Both the position numbers and the translations under genes were made by a program. The notes beneath the pieces are model-generated. The model saw only the letters and a program-made list of their open reading frames with translations, did no database searches and was not told the origin of the DNA. Shown here one piece after another: positions 7,623-15,660 of a stretch of 31,967 bases of DNA (position 1 is the stretch's first letter; the number at the start of each line of letters is the position of its first letter). Origin of the DNA: JAQIBY01 sp964615585 (GTDB lineage: Bacteria > Bacteroidota > Bacteroidia > Bacteroidales > ML635J-15); NCBI GenBank assembly GCA_964615585.1, contig CAZTNS010000013.1, positions 1 to 31,967 on the forward strand, given 5' to 3'.

Positions 7623-7652
7623 CAAAGATATAAAAAATAAATGACTTAACAA
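7623..7652 (-). promoter_or_regulatory. Predicted promoter of the LytTR-aminotransferase pair
   Basis: On the minus strand TTG (7652-7650) is separated by 19 bases from TATCTTTG (7630-7623), a near-ideal Bacteroidota promoter. It overlaps the last codons of murI and ends 25 bases before the ATG at 7597. Confidence 0.65.
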
Positions 7653-8449
7653 TCTGTTTGTAATATCTGTGGATTATAGCTGATATTCATTTGTTGTAAT
7701 AATTTAAGCATATTCTTTTTTTCGCCATTGGTAAAAAATATACTTTTGCCCTGCTGGTTAACTGTCTGTAAAATGCGGTATTGCATAAGCAAATCTTTGG
7801 TGCGTTTTGCAATGGCATCAGCAGGATGAAGGATGTTCATTGACCCTTTAGTGATTTTTTCAATAACAGGAATAAAAAGGGGATAATGAGTACACCCCAA
7901 TACCAGTTGGTCAACTTTGTTTTCTATCAGAGGCTCTATGTATTTTCTTAGCAGTTGTTCTGATTCATCAGAAAATACGCTTCCTTTTTCGGCAAGTTCA
8001 ACAAGGCCACTTCCTTCTTTGTAGTGAATTTTTACATACGGATTGTATTTCTCCTGATTGCGTTTAAACAGTTCCCCTTTGAAAGTGCCATGTGTAGCCA
8101 GAACACCGATGTTACCGGTTTTCGAAAGCAGGCTGGCCGGTTTTACAGCAGGTTCCATACCAACAAATTGTATGTGTGAATATGTTTTTCTCAGTGACTC
8201 AATGGCCGCAGCCGTTGCAGTATTGCATGCCACAATGATTATTTTGACGTTTTGATCCAGCAAAAACCTGGTAATGTGATGACAGCGTTCTGTAATAAAT
8301 GCTTCGGATTTGTTTCCGTAAGGGGCATGTTTACTATCACCAAAATAGATAAATGATTCACGGGGAAGGAATTCAGCAACGTATTTCCATACAGACAAGC
8401 CACCAAGTCCGGAATCAAAAACACCAATGCTGTTATCAGAATTAAGCAT
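7646..8449 (-). CDS. murI: Glutamate racemase
   Basis: MurI converts L-glutamate to D-glutamate for peptidoglycan. The 267-residue protein has the usual FDSGLGGLSV near the start (Asp12, Ser13). The two catalytic cysteines are Cys75 in IVACNTATA and Cys186 in LVLGCTHYPL. Its length is typical. It lies downstream of the envelope cluster and is often found beside ompH genes in this phylum. An intrinsic terminator ends only four bases before its ATG, so it either depends on read-through or uses a promoter inside the upstream ompH gene; TAAATTTG at 8528-8521 is a weak candidate. Confidence 0.97.
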   Translation of the reverse strand: MLNSDNSIGVFDSGLGGLSVWKYVAEFLPRESFIYFGDSKHAPYGNKSEAFITERCHHITRFLLDQNVKIIIVACNTATAAAIESLRKTYSHIQFVGMEPAVKPASLLSKTGNIGVLATHGTFKGELFKRNQEKYNPYVKIHYKEGSGLVELAEKGSVFSDESEQLLRKYIEPLIENKVDQLVLGCTHYPLFIPVIEKITKGSMNILHPADAIAKRTKDLLMQYRILQTVNQQGKSIFFTNGEKKNMLKLLQQMNISYNPQILQTDC

Positions 8450-8466
8450 AGTGTAAAAATAAAAAA

Positions 8467-8490
8467 AAGACCATCAAAAAAGATGGTCTT
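8467..8490 (-). terminator. Intrinsic terminator after ompH
   Basis: A perfect 9-base inverted repeat (aagaccatc at 8467-8475, gatggtctt at 8482-8490) with a 6-base loop is followed on the minus strand by eight or more Ts and then ATTTTT. It begins 21 bases beyond the ompH stop codon, and the T-tract runs almost into the murI start at 8449. This is the clearest rho-independent terminator in the window. Confidence 0.88.
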
Positions 8491-8511
8491 AACAATAAAA
8501 AATTCTGATAA

Positions 8512-9027
8512 TTATTCTACCAAATTTAACTGTGCCTTGACTTTTTCAGTAAGGTCTTCGCTGTCATCAGACTTATAAAGCAACATCGAGTTATCGTATA
8601 TATAGGTATAACCTTCATCATCACCCACTTTTTTGATGGCATTTCTGATTTTGTCATAGATGGGTTCCAATAATTCCTGTTCTTTTTCTTGCAGGTCTGT
8701 TTGGGCATTTTGCTGGAATCCCTGAATGCGTTGTTGCAGGTTTTGGATATCAAGCTCTTTGTCTTTTCTTACAGATGTACCCCATGATTCATAGTTTTCT
8801 TCGTACTCCTGGTATTTCTTTTCAAACTCTGCATTCATGGTTTCTAACTGGTTTTCCAGTTGTTTGGTGTACTCGGTAATTTCCTGTTCAGCCTGTGCGC
8901 GGTCTGGCATTTCGGTAAAAATGGCTTCAACCCTTACATATCCGAGTTTTACTTTTTGTGCATAACTATTGACAGCTGTACCTGCAATAAGTACCATAGC
9001 TGCAATTAGTGAAATTTTTCTCAACAT
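8512..9027 (-). CDS. OmpH/Skp family periplasmic chaperone (second copy)
   Basis: This 171-residue OmpH/Skp-type protein has a signal peptide cleaved near SYA-QKV (about residue 23). A short beta strand (KLGYVRVEAIF) comes first, then a long charged helical region of about 40-125 that would form the coiled-coil tentacle. The C-terminal strand and helix include YTYIYDNSMLLY. Skp escorts unfolded outer-membrane proteins across the periplasm to BamA. It is the second of two adjacent paralogues, a usual arrangement downstream of bamA in Bacteroidota. It has its own promoter box and ends at an intrinsic terminator. Confidence 0.9.
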   Translation of the reverse strand: MLRKISLIAAMVLIAGTAVNSYAQKVKLGYVRVEAIFTEMPDRAQAEQEITEYTKQLENQLETMNAEFEKKYQEYEENYESWGTSVRKDKELDIQNLQQRIQGFQQNAQTDLQEKEQELLEPIYDKIRNAIKKVGDDEGYTYIYDNSMLLYKSDDSEDLTEKVKAQLNLVE

Positions 9028-9050
9028 AACATTGTATTTTTAATGATTAG

Positions 9051-9081
9051 CAAAAGTAGATTTTTTAATTTTTATAACCAA
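9051..9081 (-). promoter_or_regulatory. Predicted promoter of the second ompH gene
   Basis: The minus strand reads TTG (9081-9079), 20 bases, then TACTTTTG (9058-9051), matching TTG/TAnnTTTG. It ends 23 bases before the ATG at 9027 and overlaps the end of the upstream ompH gene. Confidence 0.6.
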
Positions 9082-9577
9082 GCTTTCTTAGCACATCATC
9101 ACTTTTATCGTATTTAGGATCTGTGTAAAGCATGTTTACAGCATTGGCAGTATCAAAAATAACAGCATAATTACCTTCCTGGGCAATTTCTTTTACTGCA
9201 TTAAATATATCATCCTGAATGGGCTTAAGTAATTCTTTCCGTTTTTTGAACAACATGCCGTCGCGGCCAAAATACTTCTGTTGCAATTCACGCATTTCTT
9301 TTTCTTTTTGAATAATTTCTTCTTCGCGTTTCATTTTGAGTTCATCTGTCAGGAATACTTTTTCAGCTTTAAAATCTTCATACATTTTCTCAATTTCATT
9401 TCTCATTTCTTCCACCTCGTTTTTCCATTGGTCGGAAAGTTCATTGAGTTGTTGCTGTGCCGTTTCATAAGTTGGAATATTGTTCATAATATAATCTGTG
9501 TCCACATAAGCATATTTTTGGGCAAAAACACCCAAAGTAAGCAAAGGCAATAAAATTGTCAGGCATATTTTTTTCAT
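9065..9577 (-). CDS. OmpH/Skp family periplasmic chaperone (first copy)
   Basis: This 170-residue OmpH/Skp-type protein has a signal peptide (MKKICLTILLPLLTLGVFAQ). The family's opening strand (KYAYVDTDYIMNNIP) follows, then a long Lys/Glu-rich helix of about 40-120. The C-terminal part NYAVIFDTANAVNMLY is characteristic of the family. It lies 60 bases after bamA and 37 bases before its paralogue. A promoter box in the end of bamA suggests it can be expressed independently of the upstream genes. The two copies differ clearly in sequence, so they are old paralogues and may serve different clients. Confidence 0.92.
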   Translation of the reverse strand: MKKICLTILLPLLTLGVFAQKYAYVDTDYIMNNIPTYETAQQQLNELSDQWKNEVEEMRNEIEKMYEDFKAEKVFLTDELKMKREEEIIQKEKEMRELQQKYFGRDGMLFKKRKELLKPIQDDIFNAVKEIAQEGNYAVIFDTANAVNMLYTDPKYDKSDDVLRKLGYKN

Positions 9578-9623
9578 AAGTTCACTATTTTAGTTACAGA
9601 AAATTTATACACAAATAACGGAC

Positions 9624-9654
9624 CAAAGATAACATAATCAGAATTGCTGACCAA
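9624..9654 (-). promoter_or_regulatory. Predicted promoter of the first ompH gene
   Basis: TTG at 9654-9652 is followed after 20 bases by TATCTTTG at 9631-9624 on the minus strand. The -7 box lies just past the bamA stop and 46 bases before the ATG at 9577, so the leader would be somewhat longer than for the other genes here. Confidence 0.6.
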
Positions 9655-12115
9655 TAACAAAGTGGAATTGACCTCCATTAACCCCGGTTTTTCCTTGGAC
9701 TTCATCAAATCCATAGCCCCAATCAACACCAAGCATGCCAATCATGGGCATATATACCCTGATTCCGAATCCGGCAGAGCGCTTAAGTTCAAACGGGTTA
9801 TAATTGGAAAAGTCATTCCATGCATTACCACCTTCGATAAAAGCAAGGCCGTAAAAGGTAGCAGATGGATTGAGCGAAAGGGGATAGCGAAGTTCAAGGC
9901 TGAATTTATTGTACAGGTTGCCCCCTGATGATGGAGTGAGTGAATTGTTATTGTATCCTCGGAGGCCTATTGTTTCTCTGCCGTACAGATTGTAGCCGTA
10001 TAGCCCATCTCCGCCAAGCTGAAATCCTTCAAAAGGGGAGGGCCCGATGTCGCTGTTGTAATAAGCAAGGAAACCGAATTCAAATTTAGACCTGAGCACC
10101 AGAGCCTGACTACCCCCTTCTTTTGACCCCATGAGTGTAGTGTACCAGTCAGCTTTCAATTTCCATTTGTGATATTCTATCCATTTATATTTTTCCTGGG
10201 GATTCATGGTGGTGTAATCCTTATTATTAAATAAAGAGAAAGGTGGTGTAAGTTCAAGCGAAAGGCTCATGCTATTGCCTCGGGTGGGAAATATGGGATT
10301 TGGACCACTGCTTGAACGTCCCAGACTGGCCATAAAGTTGATGTTATTAGAAGTTCCGTCGTCATAGATAAAACCTGACCACTGATGAATGTTGTAGTGT
10401 TTATACCCAAGTTGGGTGTTCAAAGTAAAAAAATCATCAGGCCATTCAAGGCGTTGTCCAAGTCCTGCTGAGGCACCGGATACAATGAATTGTTGTTTGG
10501 TAGTGTCAGAACCGTATTTTTGTCTTGAGTTATATACTGAAACCGAGAGGGAGTTTGGTTTACGGCCACCCAACCATGGTTCTACAAAAGTGAAGCTGTA
10601 ATTCTGATAATATGGCCCGCTTGCCTGAGCTCTGAGGCTTAAACGTTGCCCGTCGCCTGCTGGCAATGGTCTGTATGCTTTGGGGTTAAAAATATTTTGA
10701 AGTGAAAAATTATTAAATGTCAGACCCAGTGTTCCAACGATCATGCCTGCGCCATATCCACCGCTGAGTTCAATCTGGTCAGATGGTTTTTCTTCAACAA
10801 TATATTCCAGGTCAACAACGCCTTTTTCAGGATCAGGTTCAAAATTCACGTTCATTTTTTCCGGGTCAAAATATCCGAGCTGTGATAATTCCCTGATGGT
10901 ACGTTGAATGTCTGACCGTTTATAGAGATCGCCGGGCTTTGTCCGCACTTCCCTGATGATAACATGATCATTTGTACGTGTGTTCCCGTCTATGATGACT
11001 TCATTGATTCGGGCTTGTTTTCCCTCGTATATTTGCATTTCAAGATCAATAGAATCTTTTTCTATATTGACTTCAACAGGGGTGATGTTTGAAAATAAAT
11101 ATCCGTTGTCCTGATACAATGAAAACACAGAATTTTCACCCATCAACTGTTCATCAAGCAATTTCTGATTATATATGTCTCCTTTTTCAATGGCGAGTAC
11201 CCTTGAAAGCTGTTTATTTGTATATTTAGTATTTCCAACCCAGTCGATGTCCCGGAAATAATATTTTTTACCTTCTTCAATGCCAATAACAAGGTTAATG
11301 CTTTCTTCATTTTTCTGAATGGAATCATAAAGGATACGGGCATCTCTAAATCCTTCTTCATTGTACTTATTAACGATGGCTTTTTTGTCTTCTTTAAATT
11401 CAGAGCGGATAAATTTTGAGGCTTTCCAGAAACGATACCATGCTTTTTCCTTGGTATCTTTCATAAGCCTTTTGATTTTCCCATCGCTAAAATGTTCATT
11501 TCCTTCAATGATCAGATTTTCAACCTTGATGCGATCATGTTTATCAATGTTGATATAAAGAATAACAGAATTGGACATTGTTGTGTCTTTTTCCTGTACA
11601 ATATTTATTTCCACGTCCAGGTACCCTTTATCGATAAAATACCGCTTTGTCCCGGCACGGATGTTCATCAAGAGGTTGTCTGTAACCTGCGAACCTTTAA
11701 CAAGTTTAAGGTTTTCGCGCAGGTCATCTGCTTCACCTTTTTTTACCCCATTAAAAGAAAATTTTGCTAACCTTGGTCTTTCAGATAACACAATATCAAG
11801 GAAAATTTTATTGTCAATAATCCGGTCTGCAACGATTTTGACTTCGGAAAACAATCCCTGATCCCAGAGTTTTTCAATGGCATTGCTTATTTTTTCACCT
11901 GGTACCATGATCGTATCACCAACTTGCATACCGGTAAGATGAATGATCACATTATGATCAAGATATTTGATCCCGACAATTTGAATGCCTCCGATAACAT
12001 ACTCTTTCGGATCAGCATAATTAATGCGGCTTAATTTGTCTTTTAAAGATACTTGTGCTGTTACTGTAATACTGAAGAAAAGCAATACAATAATATTTAA
12101 ACTAATTTTTTTCAT
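9638..12115 (-). CDS. bamA: Outer-membrane protein assembly factor BamA
   Basis: BamA folds and inserts beta-barrel proteins into the outer membrane. The 825-residue product has a signal peptide (MKKISLNIIVLLFFSITVTAQ) and a periplasmic part of about 25-430 with room for five POTRA domains. A 16-strand barrel follows from about 440 to the C-terminal phenylalanine. The conserved loop-6 motif is RGY at 719-721 (GLRGYNNN). A GTG three codons upstream (12124) keeps the frame open, but the ATG at 12115 begins the signal peptide. The gene starts 11 bases after the uppS stop and is followed by the two OmpH chaperones that deliver its substrates. Confidence 0.96.
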   Translation of the reverse strand: MKKISLNIIVLLFFSITVTAQVSLKDKLSRINYADPKEYVIGGIQIVGIKYLDHNVIIHLTGMQVGDTIMVPGEKISNAIEKLWDQGLFSEVKIVADRIIDNKIFLDIVLSERPRLAKFSFNGVKKGEADDLRENLKLVKGSQVTDNLLMNIRAGTKRYFIDKGYLDVEINIVQEKDTTMSNSVILYINIDKHDRIKVENLIIEGNEHFSDGKIKRLMKDTKEKAWYRFWKASKFIRSEFKEDKKAIVNKYNEEGFRDARILYDSIQKNEESINLVIGIEEGKKYYFRDIDWVGNTKYTNKQLSRVLAIEKGDIYNQKLLDEQLMGENSVFSLYQDNGYLFSNITPVEVNIEKDSIDLEMQIYEGKQARINEVIIDGNTRTNDHVIIREVRTKPGDLYKRSDIQRTIRELSQLGYFDPEKMNVNFEPDPEKGVVDLEYIVEEKPSDQIELSGGYGAGMIVGTLGLTFNNFSLQNIFNPKAYRPLPAGDGQRLSLRAQASGPYYQNYSFTFVEPWLGGRKPNSLSVSVYNSRQKYGSDTTKQQFIVSGASAGLGQRLEWPDDFFTLNTQLGYKHYNIHQWSGFIYDDGTSNNINFMASLGRSSSGPNPIFPTRGNSMSLSLELTPPFSLFNNKDYTTMNPQEKYKWIEYHKWKLKADWYTTLMGSKEGGSQALVLRSKFEFGFLAYYNSDIGPSPFEGFQLGGDGLYGYNLYGRETIGLRGYNNNSLTPSSGGNLYNKFSLELRYPLSLNPSATFYGLAFIEGGNAWNDFSNYNPFELKRSAGFGIRVYMPMIGMLGVDWGYGFDEVQGKTGVNGGQFHFVIGQQF

Positions 12116-12126
12116 TACATCCACAC

Positions 12127-12867
12127 TTACAATTGTTCACTCGTTTTACCAAATCTTCGTTCTCTGGATTGAAAGTCCAGTATTGCTTTATAAAGGTGAT
12201 TTTTGGAGAAATCAGGCCACAGGGTTTTTGTAAAATACAGTTCAGAATATGCCAATTGGTAAATCATATAATTGCTGATCCTTTTTTCTCCACTGGTTCG
12301 TATCAGAAGTTCAGGATCCGGCATTTTTTTTGTTGACAGGTGACTTGAGATCATCTGTTGATCAATTTCTTCGGGTTTAACATCACCGGCTTTTACTCTT
12401 TCAGCGATGCTACGACATGCCTGAAGAATATCCCAACGTCCTGAATACGACAGGGCAAGTGACAGGCACATGCGTTTACCGTGTTTTGTTTTATCAACTG
12501 TTTTATTGATGTTCTTTTGCACTTTTTCGGGCAACCTTGATGTATCTCCAATCACATTGAGAGAAATATCATTTTTTAAAAGTGTTTTTATTTCTTTTTG
12601 TAAATTGTCGATCAGAAGCTCCATCAGGCTGCTTACCTCATTTTTTGGCCTGTCCCAGTTTTCAGTTGAGAAAGCATATAGGGTCAGGTATTTTACCCCA
12701 AGCTCAGCACATGCTTCAGTAATATTTCTAACAGATTTAGCCCCGGCACGGTGTCCCATAATACGAATACCACCCCTTTTTTTTGCCCATCTGCCATTTC
12801 CATCCATTATAATGGCAATGTGTTGTGGTAATTTATCTTTGTTTATTCTGTTTTTCAAATCTGACAT
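12127..12867 (-). CDS. uppS: Isoprenyl (undecaprenyl) diphosphate synthase
   Basis: This cis-prenyltransferase condenses isopentenyl diphosphate onto farnesyl diphosphate to make the C55 carrier for peptidoglycan and surface glycans. The 246-residue protein has the diagnostic IIMDGNGRWA with catalytic Asp22 and the FSTENWDRP segment. It also has the C-terminal LIRTSGEKRISNYMIYQLAYSELYF region that binds the diphosphate and Mg. In many family members the last motif reads RTSGExRLSNFLLWQ; YMIYQ is a mild variation. It starts 11 bases after the PorG-like gene and ends 11 bases before bamA, so it is in one operon with both. Confidence 0.97.
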   Translation of the reverse strand: MSDLKNRINKDKLPQHIAIIMDGNGRWAKKRGGIRIMGHRAGAKSVRNITEACAELGVKYLTLYAFSTENWDRPKNEVSSLMELLIDNLQKEIKTLLKNDISLNVIGDTSRLPEKVQKNINKTVDKTKHGKRMCLSLALSYSGRWDILQACRSIAERVKAGDVKPEEIDQQMISSHLSTKKMPDPELLIRTSGEKRISNYMIYQLAYSELYFTKTLWPDFSKNHLYKAILDFQSRERRFGKTSEQL

Positions 12868-12878
12868 TGACTAAAAGA

Positions 12879-13610
12879 TTAATAATATGCATGACACTCT
12901 GAACTCATTTTGAATACATAAGACAGGCTTATTGCAGCATAGGAATACCAATCATCATTTGTGTTAAACCCCTGTTGTTTGACATCATTTGATGCACTCA
13001 AAGGGATCCTTGCCTGTGTATATAATTCAAGATCCTCGCCTGTTTTATTATCCAGCATGTCTGAATAGGTTTTTCTGAAAGCCCATTCAGCTCCGATAAT
13101 AATTCGCCGTGTCAGGTTCATTTTAATGCCCATAGCCATTGGCAGAACCACAGTAAATGTATGGCTTGACTCGCTGGTATAACAAGCTCCAATGCCAAGG
13201 TTGACATAAGGTGTGTAAAAATTCTTTTTTGTTTCTCCGAGTTTATAAATGAGAAAATGAAATTCAACCTGGGCAGCTCCTTCAATAAGGGGGGTTACAA
13301 AGGCGGCATCGCGAATGTTTTGATAGCTAAAGTGAGAGTCTTCATCAAAAGCCTGCAAATGTGTATAAAGCCCTCCATATTTAATTGCTACCCGTGAGTT
13401 AATATGTTGTTTATAAAATGCACCTATGTTAAGCCGGGGAGAATAAAAAGGTTTTCCCCAGTTTAATTCTCCGAGATAATAAGAACCACCTCCATGAATT
13501 CCAATTTCACCAGCTCGTTGAGCATGAGCAGGAAGAAAAAAAATCACAAAAACCATACTCAGGGATATGTGGCATAATAAGTTATTTATTCTTTTAATAC
13601 TCTCCTTCAT
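12879..13610 (-). CDS. porG: PorG-like DUF6089 outer-membrane barrel (type IX secretion)
   Basis: The 243-residue protein has a signal peptide ending near PAHA-Q. About eight amphipathic strands follow, starting with the DUF6089 signature EIGIHGGGSYYLGELNW and ending in DDWYSYAAISLSYVFK followed by CHAYY. In Porphyromonas gingivalis the barrel PorG lies in the same position, next to uppS, bamA and ompH, and is associated with the PorK/PorN ring of the type IX secretion system (established knowledge, as I recall it). The identification rests on family signature, size and synteny. A second DUF6089-like barrel lies just upstream, which makes the one-to-one assignment less certain. No other type IX component is in the window. 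Confidence 0.72.
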   Translation of the reverse strand: MKESIKRINNLLCHISLSMVFVIFFLPAHAQRAGEIGIHGGGSYYLGELNWGKPFYSPRLNIGAFYKQHINSRVAIKYGGLYTHLQAFDEDSHFSYQNIRDAAFVTPLIEGAAQVEFHFLIYKLGETKKNFYTPYVNLGIGACYTSESSHTFTVVLPMAMGIKMNLTRRIIIGAEWAFRKTYSDMLDNKTGEDLELYTQARIPLSASNDVKQQGFNTNDDWYSYAAISLSYVFKMSSECHAYY

Positions 13611-13684
13611 AAATAAGGTTCCAGAACTGAATTGTTATGCTAACGGGCATCAAAATAAAATAGTATATACATCACCTGAAAAAA

Positions 13685-14572
13685 TCAGAACTTTGGCATA
13701 CCCGGACCTTTTGGGCGCAACTTATAGGTAATATTGAGTGTAAGAAAGACATAAGCATCATTATAATTTGAATTCCCCCGTTGATTATACACAGCAGCAC
13801 CCGGCCAGTCATCTGATCTGTCGGCAAAAAACCGGGCAATGGGATCATCAAATATGTCAGGATCTACGTATGTTGTGCTTACATCGTCAATGTAATCAGT
13901 TCCGGTATATCTTGCTCCAAGTTCAAAACCAATGCCCCAGTTTCTGTCAAGTAAAAAATTCATGCCAAAACCTATGGGAACCGACCATGATATCCGTTGG
14001 TATGGTTCACGTGTGGCAACATGATTTTGGCCTTCTGTCCCAAGTGGCTGTAGTGCGTACCACTCCCCGTCGGTATATTGACCTTGGGGATTAAACCAAA
14101 AACCGTTGATCCCGGTAAAAATGTATAAACTGGGAGAATTGCCCTGCCCGCGGTTTCTCCGGAGGTCATATCTGTGTCCGAACTGTTCTTTCAGGATATG
14201 ATATTCTATGTGTGCACCCATTTCAGCAATGGGAGAACGAAAAGACAAATTTCTGGCTTGCCTGTGAACATTTTTGGTTGTGGCATCATCACCATATACC
14301 CAGCCAAAAGCACCTGTGCCTTTTACCGAAAACGACGGGCTTAATTTATACCTGTACCCAGCATAAAAAAGCGGGCGGGTATATAAAACTTCAAAATCCC
14401 TTACAAAGTGAGTGCCTGCCTGTTCAGAACCACCAAGTTCTCCAAAAAAGCTGGTTCCGCCAATGCCAAAAATAACTTCTTCTCTGAGTTTACGCCACTG
14501 TGAACCAAATTGAGCGTTAACAGTGCCAGCAAACATACTTAATAAAACAAATGCAATGAGTAGTCGTTTCAT
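13685..14572 (-). CDS. DUF6089-like outer-membrane beta-barrel protein
   Basis: The 295-residue protein has a signal peptide (MKRLLIAFVLLSMFAGTVNAQ) followed by alternating beta strands (EEVIFGIGGTSFFGELGG, ISWSVPIGFGMNFLL). The end, NDAYVFLTLNITYKLRPKG with terminal PKF, is typical of DUF6089 and related small barrels of Bacteroidota. An open frame extends to a TTG at 14611 that would overlap the nadK stop, but the signal peptide begins at 14572. It lies 35 bases after nadK and 74 bases before the PorG-like gene. It is probably a diverged paralogue of that gene; I cannot say whether it takes part in type IX secretion. Confidence 0.78.
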   Translation of the reverse strand: MKRLLIAFVLLSMFAGTVNAQFGSQWRKLREEVIFGIGGTSFFGELGGSEQAGTHFVRDFEVLYTRPLFYAGYRYKLSPSFSVKGTGAFGWVYGDDATTKNVHRQARNLSFRSPIAEMGAHIEYHILKEQFGHRYDLRRNRGQGNSPSLYIFTGINGFWFNPQGQYTDGEWYALQPLGTEGQNHVATREPYQRISWSVPIGFGMNFLLDRNWGIGFELGARYTGTDYIDDVSTTYVDPDIFDDPIARFFADRSDDWPGAAVYNQRGNSNYNDAYVFLTLNITYKLRPKGPGMPKF

Positions 14573-14607
14573 ACTAATTGTTTTTTTAAACTGTAATGGA
14601 GTTAATA

Positions 14608-15489
14608 TCAATTTCTCATATCAACACCCCACATCAGTTTTTTTTGTAATGTGCTAAAATAGTTATTTTTAAACAATCTGACAAGGTTCACAGAAAAATT
14701 TGCTTTTTTAATGATAATTTCTTCTAAAAATGGCCTGTGTACTGATTTATAGTCGAGGCTGAGTTTTGCTGATTTGTTGGTTTTTTCAAGTTTTAATTTA
14801 ATTGTTCCCTCGTCTGAGATAACCAGGGGGCGTACAGTCAGGTTATGTGGGGCAATGGGTGTGATAACAAAAATATTGCTGTTGGGATGAACAATTGGTC
14901 CTCCACAGCTTAATGAATAGGCAGAGCTTCCGGTAGGAGTACTTACAATCAGTCCGTCAGACCAGTAGGTGTTGATGAGTTCGTCATTGTAATAAGCATT
15001 TATTTTTATCATGGAGGAGCTGACATGTTTTTGCAAAGCAATTTCGTTGAGTGCAAAATTGTTGTCACCAAAATCATTCTTTTTAGTTTGTATTTCCAGC
15101 AAAGAACGCTTTTCCAGATCATATTCTCCTTTTAAAACTTGATCAAGCGCAAGGGGGATACCATCTTTAGATACATTGGACAAAAAACCCAATCTGCCGC
15201 TGTTAATTCCCAATACTGGAATCCCTTTGTCTTTGATCATATTGACTGTTTCAAGGAAAGTTCCATCACCCCCGATTGAGAATACCATGTCAACATTTTT
15301 CCACTCATCGTTTGAAAGGTTGAATAATCCTTCACAATCAGGTTCATAGGACAATTTTTCTTTAATAAAAAGTGCAAATGGACGATATATCAAAAATCGG
15401 ATATTGTGTTTTTTGAGTATCTCAAATACCTGGATGATGCTTCCGTTGAAGGACTGATTAAAACGACGACCGTAAACTGCAATTTTCAT
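14608..15489 (-). CDS. nadK: NAD kinase
   Basis: NadK phosphorylates NAD to NADP with ATP or polyphosphate. The 293-residue protein carries the GGDGT motif at 73-77, with the catalytic aspartate at 75. The NE pair is at 148-149, and the glycine-rich region TPTGSSAYSLSCGGPIVHP follows, all diagnostic. It is the first gene of the nadK, DUF6089, porG, uppS, bamA series and has a strong promoter box. Its presence at the head of an envelope operon is a conserved Bacteroidota arrangement without a known functional reason. Confidence 0.97.
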   Translation of the reverse strand: MKIAVYGRRFNQSFNGSIIQVFEILKKHNIRFLIYRPFALFIKEKLSYEPDCEGLFNLSNDEWKNVDMVFSIGGDGTFLETVNMIKDKGIPVLGINSGRLGFLSNVSKDGIPLALDQVLKGEYDLEKRSLLEIQTKKNDFGDNNFALNEIALQKHVSSSMIKINAYYNDELINTYWSDGLIVSTPTGSSAYSLSCGGPIVHPNSNIFVITPIAPHNLTVRPLVISDEGTIKLKLEKTNKSAKLSLDYKSVHRPFLEEIIIKKANFSVNLVRLFKNNYFSTLQKKLMWGVDMRN

Positions 15490-15524
15490 ATTGATAAATA
15501 AAGGGAACTTAAGTTTTCAAGAAA

Positions 15525-15556
15525 CAAATATAATGGATTAGGATGCGATGAACAAA
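15525..15556 (-). promoter_or_regulatory. Predicted promoter of the nadK-bamA operon
   Basis: On the minus strand TTTG (15556-15553) is followed after 20 bases by TATATTTG (15532-15525), matching both consensus boxes. It ends 35 bases before the nadK ATG and sits in a 171-base spacer, the only sizeable one between 12127 and 17726. Confidence 0.68.
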
Positions 15557-15660
15557 TTTTACTGAACAGCATTTATCTATCATGTTTGGCGTTTGTATCG
15601 TTGCTCAAGTTTCAACGCAATCAGGGGTTTATTTGATGTAAAGGGATTATCAGAAGTTCC

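Noticed and set aside
12116..12124. GTG start of bamA at 12124, and likewise TTG starts at 14611 and 25249
   Set aside because: In each case an ATG a few codons downstream begins the signal peptide or the family's normal N-terminus.
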